Shown: positions 1 through 11,686, counted from the first letter of the stretch. The stretch: 64,000 bases of DNA from Pomphorhynchus laevis (GCA_012934845.2 WNNJ02003619.1:62001-126000); one strand, 5' to 3'. Notes: a model not told the origin generated them from the letters alone. A program made the numbers and translations.

Positions 1-359
1 AACCAGATCCATTGAAAAACTTATTGAACTGTCATGATATCTAACTTTAAATTCTGCATTCTCATTTCAGTTGATGTGCTCTTGTTTGAGGTAAGTTCAT
101 AATACCCAGTGGCGTTTTGTGCTTTAAAGCATGTTATGTTGCTGTCTCGAAATCTAAACGCGGTCATTTCTTTTGTATATCAAAGAAATATGTTATATAA
201 TAATTTAATAAAAATTATTTATTTAACGTGTCAAATGGGTGCTAACTGCACGCTTACAAGTCCATTATCTAACAAAAAATGCCAAGCAGATAAATTAATT
301 AAATTGTTTTAATGGGATCGGATTTGAGCGTTTGAAGCACATCAGGGAGGTTGATTAAC
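1..359. other. AT-rich flank without a recognisable gene
   Basis: I see no domain, repeat or splice pattern in this stretch. The only open frame (109-312, +) has no recognisable motif and looks like chance in AT-rich DNA. Confidence 0.5.
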
Positions 360-935
360 CTATACAATGGGCTGATGATTCCACGAGGGAGTATCAGCTA
401 CGAGGAAGAATCGAATGCCAAAAGATGTAAAATAGTTTAGGACATATAAAAGAAGGAAATTACGGGAAAGGAACAGTAAACAGGACGAGAATTGTCGAGA
501 AATAAAAGGTTGAGAAATGAAGGAGTATGGAGAGTTATACGGCGAAAAGCAATGATAAGAAGACGAATTTGAACACGACAATAAATGGTAGGCAAATCGG
601 GAGAAACAAAATAGTGAGAGGTATGATCAAAACGACGAAGACGGAGGAGAACTATGACGGCTGCTTTGATGATGCGTTGTAAAGGAGAAAGAGTAGATTT
701 AGGTGAGTTGGAAAATAGACTAAGACAGTAATCAAGTCTTGAGAAAATGAGAGAAGATATGAGAGTCATACATGAAGGGAAATCGATTAATCTACGAATT
801 TGACGGAGGTTGCGGAGAATCAAGGTAGATGAGCGTACTTTATCTCTAACGAAAGGTTTTAGTGAAAGTCTGTTGTCAAAATGGAAACCTAGGAAAACGA
901 GACTGTCAACGATAGGAAAAATTGTAGAATTTAAT
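360..935 (-). mobile_element. LINE-B (CR1/L2-like) fragment, end of reverse transcriptase
   Basis: Translated on the - strand, this is the thumb and C-terminal part of a LINE reverse transcriptase of CR1/L2 type. Recognisable blocks in order are LGFHFDNRLS (near 880), SSLIFSRLDYCLSLFSNSPK (near 720), RLRRFDHTS (near 620) and the closing FLVADTPSWN (near 390). The order matches the longer LINE-B copies at 39.2-40.2 kb and 60.6-61.5 kb. The fragment is 5'-truncated and needs at least two frames to read through, so it is an old dead copy. The clade name is by motif resemblance only. Confidence 0.7.
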
Positions 936-1099
936 GATACTCAGGGCGGTTCTAAGCCGAGGCGTCGAGGAATGTATCATATTGTATCATAATGTATCAA
1001 TCTCGTGCTAATCTAGCATTTAGAAGATCGAATGGAGAGACTGATCTAATGATAAGAAATTTTCGAGTAGTAATGTTGATATCACATCCAACATTACTA

Positions 1100-1375
1100 C
1101 TCAATTACCCCCCTGCTTCTGGTATTAGTGTCGCCTATACTAATTTAAGGAGTATTTTACTAAAATTTGATGAACTTAAGTCATGGGTCATCTTAAATAA
1201 ACCAGCGATCCTGGCTGTATCGTAATATCCCCGATGGTTTAATTGCTATTATGGGATATAATTTAGTGAGAGCTGATAGAAAGTCTCGGAAGGGTGGAGG
1301 TGTTGCGCTATATATTACGACATCCTTAAATATTACTTCCACTCGTAATGTGGAAGTTCTCTTAAACATCGTAGA
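1100..1375 (+). mobile_element. LINE endonuclease fragment (LINE-E, 5' part)
   Basis: The + strand encodes a piece of a LINE apurinic-type endonuclease: the block VAYTNLRSILLKFDELKSW (near 1130-1185), followed after a break by the block GYNLVRADRKSRKGGGVALY (near 1253-1312). Both are characteristic of the N-terminal half of this domain in CR1/Jockey-type LINEs. The reading frame is broken between the blocks. The LINE sequence stops near 1375, where a Ty3/gypsy fossil begins. A reverse transcriptase tail compatible with the same LINE lies on the far side of that fossil from about 4340, which suggests the gypsy element inserted into the LINE. Confidence 0.65.
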
Positions 1376-4285
1376 TCAGAGTTTCCAGCTAAGGAATCAA
1401 TATGTCGTAAATGCTATAAAGTCGGTCACTTTGCAAAATTATGCCGATCTTCCGTCTTCGAGACGAATGGAAATAAAGTGGCTACACTTGCCCTAACATC
1501 TTATGAACAACGGAGCAAAAGGCATTGTGAAAATTGGTGATATTCAAGTGTCGTGTTTGTTCGACACAGGAAGTTGTAGCAACTTCATAAGATCTGAATA
1601 TGCGAGGCGCTCAAAGCTCAATCTCCTAAACAGGCGAAAACAGATAACAATGGCTACTAACAATTTGACAACTACAAGAGGAGAAGTATCTCTTACAATC
1701 GAGCATAATGGAAAGTGCTACCAGAACGTTAAATTTCACGTCATTGATGAACTCTGTATGGAAATAATCCTCGTTGTGGAATTTATGCAGCGCCATAACA
1801 GCTTGCAATTATTACTTCACGGACCAGAATCAGATTTAGTAGTTGCACGCCTGAAGTGTGCAAAAATAAACCATGTTCGACCTTTCCAACATCTGACGAG
1901 TGATCACAAACCATTGCTGTTCGATCGAGTCGCTTCAGTTTTTATGATCGAGCGCTTATCAAAACTGAAATATCAAAGTTGCTCGAAGACGGAATTATTC
2001 AACCAAGTACTACTCCATGGCGAGCGCAGGTTCTAGTGGTTCATCCTGATCGACATAGAAATCGGCTAGTAATCGATTATTCCCGAACAATAAATAAATA
2101 TACAATGATAGATGCGTATCCCTTACCTAACCTTCAAGAGTTAGTGTTGGAAATTAGCAAATTCAAATACTTCTCAACGATCAACCTTCAATCTGCGTAT
2201 CATTAAATCGAGTTGCACGAGGATGATCGTATGTTTACAAGCTTTGAAGCCGATGGTAGGCTATACCATTTCAATAGACTACCATTCGGACTGAAGAACG
2301 CAGATCATGCTTTCAGAGAGCGATGAATCAACTTATAGAAAAGTGGGATTTGAGGGACACTTACGCTTACCTTGATAACATCACTATTTGTGGTAAGATA
2401 AAGCGTGATCACGACAAGAATCTTGCGAAATTTAAGAATGTTGATTCACAGATTGGCCTGACATTAAATGAGCAAAATGTGAGTTCGGGCTGAATGAAGT
2501 AAAATTGTTGGAATAATTGGTCACACAAGGTAACCTGAAGCCGGACGCCGAAATACTATCCGTATTACTCCAAATTCCCGTTCCTGGTGATATGAAGTCA
2601 CTCAAACGCATAATGGGTATATTTGCATATTATTCCTTCTGGATCCCTAATTATTCAGAAAAGATCAATTTCTTGAGTGGGATTACGAGCTTTCCTCTGT
2701 CCTGAATCCTTGCAATCTCTCGAGGATCTCAAAGGGGATATAGCAAAGGCGTCTTTGTGTCACATAGATGATGCTAAATCGTTGACAGTTGAAACAGACG
2801 CTTTCGATGTCAGTATAGCAGCTACACTTAACGGCGATTGAAGACCTATAGCATTCTTTTCACGACGATTGTCGAAATACGAGCGAAAATATTCTTTTTT
2901 CGTGGAGAAAGAGGCCCAGACAATAGTTGAATCCCTACTCAAATGGCGACATTTTTTCATTGGTAGATACTTCAATATATTAACCGATCAGAGATGAGTG
3001 AGCTTTATTTTCTATCCCAGAAACCAGAATAAAATCAAAACCGACAAGATTGAGCGCTGCAAAGTCGAATTGGCGTGTTTCGATTTCGATATCTTTTATC
3101 GTCCTGGAAGCTTAAACGTCCCTGCTGATGCACTTACGCGAACATGCAGCTCACTAAGTATATCGAATAATCTAATGCGGATGCTCGAGATGCTATGCCA
3201 TTTTAGAATTAGGCGTTTGTCACACTACGTTAGATCTCGAAATCTTGGATACTCAATTGAAGAGATAAAAAGAGTGTGTCAACAATGCGTTGCCTGTAAA
3301 TGTTGCAAACCGAAATTTGCTTCTCCAAAGGATTTTCATGTAATCAAAGCTACCAGATCCTTCAAGAGGTTGTGCCTGGATTTTAAAGGGCCTCTACAAA
3401 GTAGAACAAGAAATAAATACATATTCGTTACAATAGATGAGTTTAGTCGCTATCCCTTTGCATTTCCATGCTCATATATGTCATCCGAAACGGTATGTCG
3501 CTGTCTTCATCAAATATTCGGGATATTTGGATGTCGGAATTATGTTCACTCGGATCGATGCACCTCATTCTTGTCTTCTGATACACGCCGTTTCCTGCAC
3601 GAACATGGTATTGCAAGTAGTTCCACTTCGCCATATAATCCAAGGGGCAATGGAGAATGTGAAAGATTTAATTCCACTATCTGGACGGCAGTATCTGCCA
3701 CTTTAATGAGTCAATCACTTCATTTGAACGCTTGGGAGAATATACTTCCAAAGGTCCTTAATAGTATAAGGTCATTGTTGTCAACTGCAACAAATGAAAC
3801 CCCCTATGAGCGAATTTTTACATACCCACGTAAGACTAATTATGGAATACCGATGCCTGGTTGGCTGGTGGAGTCAGAATATATACTAGTAAGGCGACAT
3901 GATCGGAAATCTAAATTCGAGCCTCTAGTGGAACCAGCAAAGCTAGTAGTCGCTAATCCGAACTATGCTGTTGTAAGATATCCTGATAACTGGGGGAGCT
4001 TTGTTTCTCTACGAGACGTAGCTCCCGGCAGCGCGGAACTGACTACATCGAGCAATGCTTATAAGGGTATGTCTAATCAATCGAATGATAGTAAAAATGA
4101 GGATCACATTCAAGATATTCAGTCTGATTTGAAGATGAACAATAACTTGCTTGACGAAGATTCCTCCTATGTGCGAGAACCAGGACATGATATGAACGAA
4201 TTATCACACAGTTCACTAAAACTGCAGGGGAAGAGAAATCACCCCACGTACTTGAACGATTATATTTAGCGGGGGTGAATGTCGT
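1376..4285 (+). mobile_element. Ty3/gypsy LTR retrotransposon fossil, gag end to integrase
   Basis: Parts in order: a gag zinc knuckle of C-x2-C-x4-H-x4-C form near 1398-1450; an aspartic protease with the LFDTGS site near 1558; reverse transcriptase blocks near 1980-2330; an RNase H region near 2700-3000; then a long frame with the end of RNase H, a zinc-binding motif and an integrase core (FKGPLQ near 3387, the PYNPRGNGECERFN block near 3632), ending in a basic tail at 4269. No flanking LTRs were found. It is broken, with roughly half a dozen breaks concentrated in the middle. The integrase part is still one long frame, so it is probably of intermediate age. It lies between two pieces of a LINE. 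Confidence 0.85.
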
Positions 4286-4339
4286 GATTGTATAACATTT
4301 TGTTTTGTTTTCTAGATGTATTCAATAAGGAAGGCTTCT

Positions 4340-5550
4340 ATAGTTCATTACAAAGGTGATTAAAGATCTCGAAGATTGTGAAGTTTTTCAGGACATGTTG
4401 AACGTTGTTCATCGTTGGTCCATAACAATAGGAATTAGTTTAAATACAAAAAATGCTTATATGAGGTTTAGTCGTAGCAACGTGTACCATAAATACTATC
4501 TTGGTAAGATATCATTACGAATACTGCTACCACCAAAGATCTTGGTATAGTGATGCAGACGAATTTAAAGACACGCGCGAACACCGATAGAATTCGTAAC
4601 AAATCTCGTAAAGTGCGTTATATTACGAAGAACTTTTTAGAAATTTAACTTTGTCTTGTGCTGTGTATGTGTACAATGCGCTGGTGAGACGGGTGATTGA
4701 ATATGTTTCTCCAGCGGTCTTTCCTTGTACGCGTAAAGAAATTGACTATTCGAATAAAATATCCTTTGCTTTGCAAAATTGTGCCCATATTATTGTTCCA
4801 ATACATACCAAAGCCAAAGAGCTATTCAGGCAGAGTCCAAAAGAAGAAAAGCAAATAGTCAGTCAACGTAGCTAATTAGGGTATTCTAGTGGTAGTGTTG
4901 AACGGCGGCATTGTTCACATATCCATTGTAGCATCGTGATTTAAACGTTCTCAAACTGGGGGTCTTTCCTTGTACGCGTAAAGAAATTGACGATTTGGAG
5001 AGCATATCCCGTCGCTTTACGAAATGGTGCAAATATGTGCGACATCTTTCCTATCATTCTCGCTTAAGCAGTTTAGGTTTAGTATAAACTTAAGCTACGC
5101 CAGAGGTTGATAATGTATAATCTCCTCGCTATGCATCGCATTATTCGTCAAGTTGAGGCGTATCCTTCGGATTGTGTTGTGTTTAATAAGAGAATGGGAA
5201 GTAGAGGGAATTCCAAAAAATTGTAGTTTTAATTCACGGAAGATTCCCATCTCATTTCTGACTTTCACATCGAGCGATCAACGCGTGGAATAGTGTAGTT
5301 GATAACATCGTGGACATTTCCGATGCTAAATCATTCAAAGGACATCTTATGCGTTGGATGAATTGCGAACGTACTCCTTTGCTGGTGAACTACCCGTGGT
5401 GTTAATTGTTTCTGCAACGAAAATTACTAATGTGTATTTTTATCTTATCTTTGTGTTTTTTCTCTATTTTGATTTTTTCTGTTGGAGTTATCTGTGAGCG
5501 GTCAACACAGCCATCTGGCTATATAACTGAAATATAAATAATATTTTTTA
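4340..5550 (+). mobile_element. LINE reverse transcriptase C-terminus and 3' end (LINE-E, 3' part)
   Basis: The + strand reads as the distal part of a LINE reverse transcriptase: VIKDLEDCEVFQDMLNVVHR at about 4350, then an MRFSRSN block at about 4460. From about 4560 a relic with the pattern of the thumb region follows in another frame. A stretch of about 30 bases coding for VFPCTRKEIDD occurs twice (about 4717-4746 and 4960-4990), so part of the C-terminal region is duplicated in tandem. The 3' untranslated end near 5490-5550 has a small hairpin (agccatctggct) and an A/T-rich tail. Multiple frameshifts and stops; a dead copy. Confidence 0.65.
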
Positions 5551-5789
5551 AGATATAGATTTATTGATAAAACAAATAAATAATTTAAATTGATGTGTCA
5601 TTAACCAAAGTTGTGGAGTCAGGAAGTGTTCCTAACTGTGATGTTTTGTCGTTTCCTAATGAAGCTTTGGAGCCCCCTCGCATTGTCGTTGAATTTACAC
5701 GTGACAATATCAGGGATAAACGGCATTTGTAGAAATAAATAGTGGCAGAATAAGATTTCGTGTTTTGCAGTGAATATTCTGTTGCTATC

Positions 5790-7345
5790 CGTTTTAAAGA
5801 TTATTAGTGTTAGTGATTATTCCAAGTCCCCTTACTATGGACATTATAAAGGGATGGAAAGATTCTCTTTCTATGCTCGTAATCAGTTCGCTGTATTTGG
5901 ACTTTTTCCTTTCTTCATGATATTTGAATGCGTCTGGCATGTGATTTAAGGAGTACGACAGGACTGATGAGTTGTATACACATATGTCCATAAAGGACCG
6001 CTATGTGATTTGTCCAAATAGTTCATTGCATATTATATATGATCTCGCTTCTTTATCTCAAGTCGAGGTTATTAAACAAATTTGACGTTATTCGGAACGT
6101 TTTGTAAGGTCGGCTCGGTGAAAGAGTGACGGCATACCTTTTTAAGTTGACGTGCAAGTTTATTCCGTATAGCATTGTGTCGAATAATTGTCTCTTCACC
6201 GTCCGGCATGATAACATACCTGCGAGATCATGATGATTCCTGCATTCACATTATCTTCCTGTGTCAATCGTTTTCCAGTTATATCGCGCTACCAGAGCAT
6301 CTTTAAACTTTTGCGAAGAGAGAAACAGGTCTTTTGCGTCAGTGCAGTAACCTAGTCATGCATATGTTCCAACTCTACCAGCGTTGATTAGTATTGTGCG
6401 CAAATCTCAGTTGGAAGACTATTATATGCTTGCGTCAAATTTGTGCATAAATCTTATTTTCTAATCTTATTTGTTTAATAATTTCTTTCTGTATTTTTTA
6501 CAGTTCGGGTCCTGAAACACAATTCATAATAGACGAGCATATTCTAATGGAATTTGTGTAATCCTGATGATTGCTACATGACGCAGGTTCCCGTATACCA
6601 ATCCTCCAAGTTTACTCGGTAGCGAGACTAAGCTCATTGCTATAGTATCATCAGGCAGGTACCCGAGCATTTCAGGCAAAAGTTCTTTAAATAGGTTAAT
6701 TTTGAGTGGTAAAAACCATTCATGTTCGGTCTCACATGTTCGCTTTAAATAAAGTTGCTTGTTCTGAGCTGCTTTCGTTAGCATAATATAGGCAGCGAAG
6801 GCCTCTGTTGTCGCAAGATCTTTAATTCGCTTAAATTATGTCTTCCACATCTTCACTGCTTTTGTACATTCGTCTGTCATGAACAAAGCTTGATGTTCCC
6901 ACGAAGCTACCAAGGTGCTTAACACCGTCCAGTCGTATTTGCACTTCTTGTTCTGAGAAAAATTCAGTATTTATGTAGTAGTAATTGGGATGAGTCAGTA
7001 AAATACATTTCCGAAGGTTTACATGAAAACCATATGCAGGGCTAAATCGGTTAAACTTAATCCAAATCTTCTCTAGCTGATCCGTCGTACCCACAACCAC
7101 CATCGTCCGCATACCACAAATTTTTCGCGTTAGGAGCTACTTTCTGGAGATTATCGATCATGAGCAATGATGCAAGATCAAATGCTGTCATTTATATTCA
7201 TTTTGACTACATTCTTGGTATCAATAAGAAGTATACATGAATCCGGTGATTTATTAAAGGCTTCTCTAACAGTGTGAACTGCTATTTCAGTTCCACATCG
7301 TTGTCCTGCACACAGTTGTATATTTTGACACACTGATGTGTGTCG
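5790..7345 (-). mobile_element. Divergent LINE-type element: reverse transcriptase plus C-terminal nuclease-like region (family D)
   Basis: Read on the - strand, blocks in order are CGTEIAVHTVREAF (near 7300) and LLIDTKNVVKMNIN (reverse transcriptase motif A position, near 7240), then NLWYADDGG (catalytic YADD box, near 7115), then GVKHLGSFVGTSSF (near 6910), SLPSKLGGLVYGN (near 6600), RHNAIRNKLARQLKKVC (near 6165) and finally MDICVYNSSVLSYS with a basic HEERKKSKY stretch (near 5930-5990). This order matches a reverse transcriptase family I recall from cnidarian and other invertebrate genomes. Its tail has a zinc knuckle, an RHN motif and a D-V/I-x-V strand resembling the restriction-like endonuclease of R2/NeSL-type LINEs. 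It is cut by several frameshifts, and the zinc-knuckle part is poorly preserved here. A second copy of the tail is at 56.6-57.4 kb. Clade assignment is tentative. Confidence 0.6.
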
Positions 7346-7864
7346 AAAATGTCATTAATGTGGAAATATTCGTTCTATCTTTAACGTCCTTTGATGTTTC
7401 GCTTGTCGATACACTGTTACCACGATAAGATCTGTGAAAATTCCATTCCGTATCATATCAATGGTGTTAATTGTCGATGTCGATTTTGACAACCACCTAG
7501 CGAAGAACTATTGAACATACGAAGATGTCCCATTCTTTAACGATTCAGTTTGAAGTCAATTGATGGAATAAAGCGGTGATGTTAACTTTTATTTGAAGTT
7601 CATTGAATTTAGATTTCTAGTAATATTGAATTTAAATTTCTAGCGTATAAACCCTTTCCCCCTTAATTCATACTTATATAAACTGTAATATATTTCTCCT
7701 TTGCCTGTGGCACTTATGTGGATAAATAAATCTTTCTCTCATAATTAATTCTTTGAGTATATTTTATATATATATTTTATATATTTTATATATTCTACAT
7801 TTATAAATATCGTCGAATATTAACATTTAAACACTTTGTAGTTTTAGATAAATCATTTTTAACA
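7346..7864 (+). promoter_or_regulatory. Upstream region of the CDV3 gene
   Basis: This stretch precedes the CDV3 start codon and contains no coding motif. Positions 7755-7800 hold repeated tatatatatttta blocks, and the 60 bases before the ATG are A/T-rich. Promoter placement is inferred from position only; no initiator or TATA box can be singled out in such AT-rich DNA. Confidence 0.3.
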
Positions 7865-8035
7865 ATGTCGTCATTAGACGAAATATTCGCGGCTCGCGAT
7901 AAGCAGCGTGCTCAGGAGAAGCCTAACGTAATATCTTCATTTGATTTAAGAAAAAATTTAGAGCAGTCTGCTAGAGGGCAGCATGATATTAAAACGTCTA
8001 GCCGCAATTTAACAATGAACACGTCTGTACCTCAG
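7865..8035 (+). CDS. CDV3: CDV3 homologue, exon 1
   Basis: First coding exon, 57 codons, starting MSSLDEIFAARDKQRAQEK. In animal CDV3 proteins the N-terminus is a short SLDxFFAxRDKKK helix rich in charged residues, and the match at residues 3-14 is clear. The start codon has the context aacaATG. The exon ends in the codon CAG followed by gtttgt, a usable GT donor in phase 0, and the frame continues exactly in exon 2 at 9432. CDV3 is a small, mostly disordered cytoplasmic protein of unclear molecular role, named from a carnitine-deficiency expression screen. No other gene overlaps it. Confidence 0.75.
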
Positions 8036-8254
8036 GTTTGTATTTTGTTTGATTTTAAAGATGATTTAGTCAATTAAATTTCAAAATTTATTTAATATGT
8101 TACTATATGAAAATCGATATTTTTTAATATTGATTTTAATCGATTAATTAGACTGACCCATATTCAAGCTCCAACATTTTCGATTGAGAAATCTTTTTTA
8201 GATGGATAATGCATTTCTATTTAGCTCTTAAAACATCAGACTATATTTTATATT

Positions 8255-8410
8255 CTTAAGAGTATTCAGGGCCAAAATAATAGGCCGAAAATCAGTGATA
8301 AAACTTGATTACAACGAAATTCCATCTGATGGCATGTCATCCTTATTCTGATAAATCATCTATTATTTATTAGTCAATTCGCGAAAATTGACTTTTATTT
8401 TAAATTTCAA
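8255..8410 (+). mobile_element. Penelope-like element 3' end, decayed copy
   Basis: Contains a variant of the conserved 3' module: aggccgaaaatcagtgata, then a version of the cctctaatccttattctgat block, then the closing stem-loop agtcaatt...aattgact followed by tttattttaaattt. It is shorter and more diverged than the copy at 8860-9130. Confidence 0.6.
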
Positions 8411-8859
8411 TAATCAAATAAGGAATCTAACAAGGTATCTAATTTTAACATCAAACAAAGTAGCAATTCTTATATTTCGGCTAAATACATGTTTGCCATC
8501 ATCGATGCTCTAAAAATAAAGTAAGGAATACGAAAGAATTCTATTCTACAAAAGAATAGAAATTAATTGATTAATCACAAATTGTCTTAATTATTAATCG
8601 GCAAAAGATACTTCGATCAATCCCATCGTTATCTAAATTAATGTTAGATCTGCTTTATTTCCATGTAGTCATTATAATAAGTTTGTATAAATTGTCCTCA
8701 TAGCTTTACCTCTTATATTATCAAGTTATTACTTTCAAAGTAAACGTAGTTATGAAAACATAATAAATGATTGTCCAAGTTGAAGTTATTAATTCTAGTA
8801 CAGCTCATTATCACATATTGATCGATATATGCGGGGAAAGCTACGACAGATTAAATTTT

Positions 8860-9130
8860 TAAACTTATTTAAACTATTAGGCAAAAAATTTTATGGATGG
8901 ATAATAAACAATATGCTTTGTATTAGGATATGATACACTAAATAATCAAATTTCATCAGAGGAAATACATCATTAGCGCGTATTTGACCCCGCTGATATG
9001 TTGGTTCGATGAATAGGGGAGGGGCGAAACCTGATAACATAACAGTTCCTTCTGATGACCTCTAATCATTAATCTTATACATCGTATGTTATTATTCAAT
9101 TCATAAAAATTGACTTTTATTTTAAAAATA
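8860..9130 (+). mobile_element. Penelope-like element 3' end in the CDV3 intron
   Basis: This piece starts with a relic of the end of the reverse transcriptase gene (aaaaaattttatggatggataataaac, also found at 18.5, 43.2 and 57.5 kb). It continues through the 3' untranslated module with gaggaaatacatcattagc, the hairpin around ggggcgaaacctgataacat, cttctgatgacctctaat and the final caattcataaaaattg stem-loop. It is 5'-truncated, as expected for a retrotransposed copy, and lies in the sense orientation of the host gene. Confidence 0.75.
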
Positions 9131-9431
9131 TTGATCAATATGTGCGAGAAAAAACTACGACATTAATTTTTTATGTGAATTTTTTAAAATTTTTGTAACG
9201 TGATAATTTACTTCTGATCTTAACATTTTTACATCACTAATTAGATATTCGTAAACAGTAGTTAATTAGAGAAAGCACAAAATTTATTAAAAAGGTCACT
9301 AAATGAAGAAAATTCGAACAGATAAATTACAAAAACACAAGTTGTATAATCTGGACACCGACCGTAATATCGTTTTAATAATTTTCACTCAATTATTACA
9401 ATTCTTATGAATGTTATCTTTTTCCTCGTAG

Positions 9432-9842
9432 GTTCCTGATTTTCAAACAACTGAAGATGATGGGTGGCTTCCTTTCGATAAGCTACCATCAGTGCATAAT
9501 TACGAAGGAACTGGTGTTCGCAACATTGAAAACACACCAGCGACAATAATAAAAGCGCCGGTGTCTTTCGATGAAGTTAACAAACCTGTAAACATTGACT
9601 ATCCAGAAAAGATGCCTTCATGGTCAGCTGTTGGCGCAGCGGGATTGTATGACAAAAATGAGGAGACTCTAGATAATACTAATGAAAACTTGACAACTGA
9701 TCAGCCTCCTGTAGTTGAACAACCTGTTAAAGCATCCACCGAAAAGTTTGTTCCGTCCTTTCGTAGAGGCGTCGCAACTATATCAAAAAAGAAACAAAAA
9801 CCGGTTAATATTCAGGATACGAGTGAATTTCCTGCACTATGA
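9432..9842 (+). CDS. CDV3: CDV3 homologue, exon 2 (C-terminal)
   Basis: Second coding exon, 136 codons and a TGA stop, following the acceptor cctcgtag. Joined to exon 1 it gives a 193-residue protein, shorter than the roughly 260 residues of the mammalian long form. Three CDV3 landmarks are visible: an acidic-tryptophan block (TTEDDGWLPF, residues about 63-72), NYEGTGVRN in the place of the family's DYSGLRV, and a C-terminal KFVPSFRRG...SEFPAL matching the family's YRPPGAR...FPSL. A PSWSAVGAAGLYDKN segment in the middle is not one I recognise. The chain is rich in P, T, E and N, as expected of a disordered protein. The assignment rests on motif order rather than overall identity. Confidence 0.75.
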   Translation, partial: VPDFQTTEDDGWLPFDKLPSVHNYEGTGVRNIENTPATIIKAPVSFDEVNKPVNIDYPEKMPSWSAVGAAGLYDKNEETLDNTNENLTTDQPPVVEQPVKASTEKFVPSFRRGVATISKKKQKPVNIQDTSEFPAL

Positions 9843-9866
9843 TCTTCATGTTCGATCCCATATTAT

Positions 9867-9872
9867 AATAAA
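9867..9872 (+). promoter_or_regulatory. Candidate polyadenylation signal of CDV3
   Basis: An AATAAA hexamer 25 bases after the CDV3 stop codon. A further AATAAA lies near 10185. In AT-rich DNA such hexamers are common, so which one is used is unknown. Confidence 0.4.
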
Positions 9873-10182
9873 AGAACTTAGCCATCAACATTTAAAATTG
9901 ATCACTTAACTCTATCTTTTATTTTGAAAAAATCGACAAAGTTTTAGGAATTTTTCTGAAGGTGGTATTAGAAGCCATCAAATATGTGAGTTAATTGTTA
10001 TGTAATTTAAGCCTTTCATAATCGTTAATGTGGATTTTATTTCAAGTATCTTACCTTAAATTTTTTACTTAAAAAATTAAAGTAATTAAAGTAATTAAAT
10101 AATTCTTTTATTCAGACGAATTATTCTTTATTGTAGATCTCTGATTTGTTCTGAAATAATCAGAGATTTTTTTACATTTTTT

Positions 10183-10340
10183 TAAATAAAAAATCTTGTA
10201 AGTTTTAGGTATAATGCAAACTACGGTACAATAAACATTTCTATTAATTTAATAATTATTTCGAATCAAAATATTTTATTTCATATATTGTGTTATTAAT
10301 ATAAATATATTTGTATATCATTAAATATGCAACACAAACC
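10183..10340. repeat. AT-rich repeat unit, copy 1
   Basis: About 158 bases beginning aaataaaaaatcttgtaag and ending atgcaacacaaacc. Nearly the same sequence starts again at 10893, where it is interrupted by a SINE and resumes near 11369. No coding capacity. Confidence 0.75.
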
Positions 10341-10892
10341 AAGTGAATATTAGGTAATTGTATTTTAACACAAGAAATATGATTTACATTCATTTACAAT
10401 CGAATGTCGCAATGCCCCTGTAGCAACTATTTTCCAGTTTGTCTTTATTACTCCATCGTATCATTATTAAATTAAGGCCATTTGTATTCACGTTAATTCT
10501 TTCAAAGTTGGTTGTATAATAATAGTGTACACATTTCCTTTTACGAATTTAAACTCAATACCCAGAGTTTAGATAAACTAATTAAATCAAAATTAGAAAA
10601 TTTTACGACTCAATAGGTACAATAAATAATGTCTGATATAATAAAGTAAATATATAATTATATGTAAATCGGTATTTTCATTTCTATAAATATTAAGATG
10701 TTTAGATTTTGATTAAAGTGCTTATCGCTAAAAACCATTATTAATTAAAGTAAAATACCCACAACGATCATTTCAATGACCGTTGTTTTTGTAATTTCTT
10801 AAATTTTATAATTCCCTTGAATCAAAATAAAAAAGATATTTGGTAATGACAGACATGTATATCGCTAAAATAAAGATAACTGCATTATTTTG

Positions 10893-11407
10893 AAATAAAA
10901 AATCTTGTAAGTTTTAGGTACACTAAACATTTCTATTAATTTAATAATTATTTCGAATCAAAATATTTTATTTCATATATTGTATTATTAATATAAATAT
11001 ATATTTTTTCTTCTGGTTGTGGTACGATATTATCCTTACAGGTATTGTTCCTATTTTTGATACAGCAGGACGCTATTAATCAGTCTGGGTGGGTCTCATC
11101 AGCTGCTGACCCGGACTTACATTTCACGTTTTGACCCTTATTATCTGCTTTCTCCGTACACTGATGCTAATCGGATTAGAACTCTGAACGTCTGTATCGT
11201 GATTCAACGCAACATCCACTAGGCTGGCTGCTCCAGTTGTGTAGATATACATTGTTGTATATTGCTTTTGGTAGGGGATCGTATTCTAACGATCAATTAG
11301 AAACCTACCTAGTTGTGTGATCCGACATACAAATATATAAATATATTGTGATCCGATATACAAATATATAAATATATTTGTATATCATTAAATATGCAAC
11401 ACAAACC
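10893..11407. repeat. AT-rich repeat unit, copy 2, split by a SINE
   Basis: The left part (10893 to about 11004) and right part (about 11369-11407) match consecutive parts of the copy at 10183-10340. The intervening stretch of about 360 bases carries a tRNA-derived SINE. Just right of the SINE a 31-32 base segment containing tgatccgayatacaaatat is duplicated in tandem (about 11307-11370). Confidence 0.7.
11005..11240 (-). mobile_element. tRNA-derived SINE
   Basis: On the - strand there is a good RNA polymerase III A box, AGCCTAGTGG (11225-11216), and a B box, AGTTCTAATCC (11183-11173), separated by 32 bases, the spacing expected of a tRNA. A tRNA-unrelated body follows and ends in an A-rich tail next to 11005. 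Another copy, lacking the tRNA-like head, lies at 25026-25132, showing that this is an interspersed family. The sequence between about 11240 and 11360 may be an extra 5' part or a separate insertion. The tRNA of origin cannot be named by eye. Confidence 0.65.
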
Positions 11408-11686
11408 AAAGATGACATTAGTAGAATTTTTTCGAGAACATATTTAATTAATGACCAAATAACAAATTGCTGAGTTAGAAACTATTTAACTGTTAGCAAA
11501 ATAGGTAATTTTTAAGAAGTTTAAAATATTTTTATATCATATTTATACTAAGATTCGAAATTTTTTGCAAACATTTTCAATTCAACATACTGAAACTGTT
11601 TTAACTAAGCACTTTTTGACTATAAATCAATTGTTTGACTATAAAAAACATTAACTACTTCTATAAAAAAACGATTATTCTATACA

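Larger units (their letters stand above)
8036..9431 (+). other. CDV3 intron with Penelope-like insertions
   Basis: A GT-AG intron of 1396 bases between the two CDV3 coding exons, bounded by CAG|gtttgt and cctcgtag|GTT. It contains two 3' ends of the window's Penelope-like element (8255-8410 and 8860-9130); the rest is AT-rich with no coding signal. Confidence 0.7.

Noticed and set aside
109-312. 67-residue open frame at the left edge
   Set aside because: No motif, AT-driven composition, and no splice or repeat context to support it.
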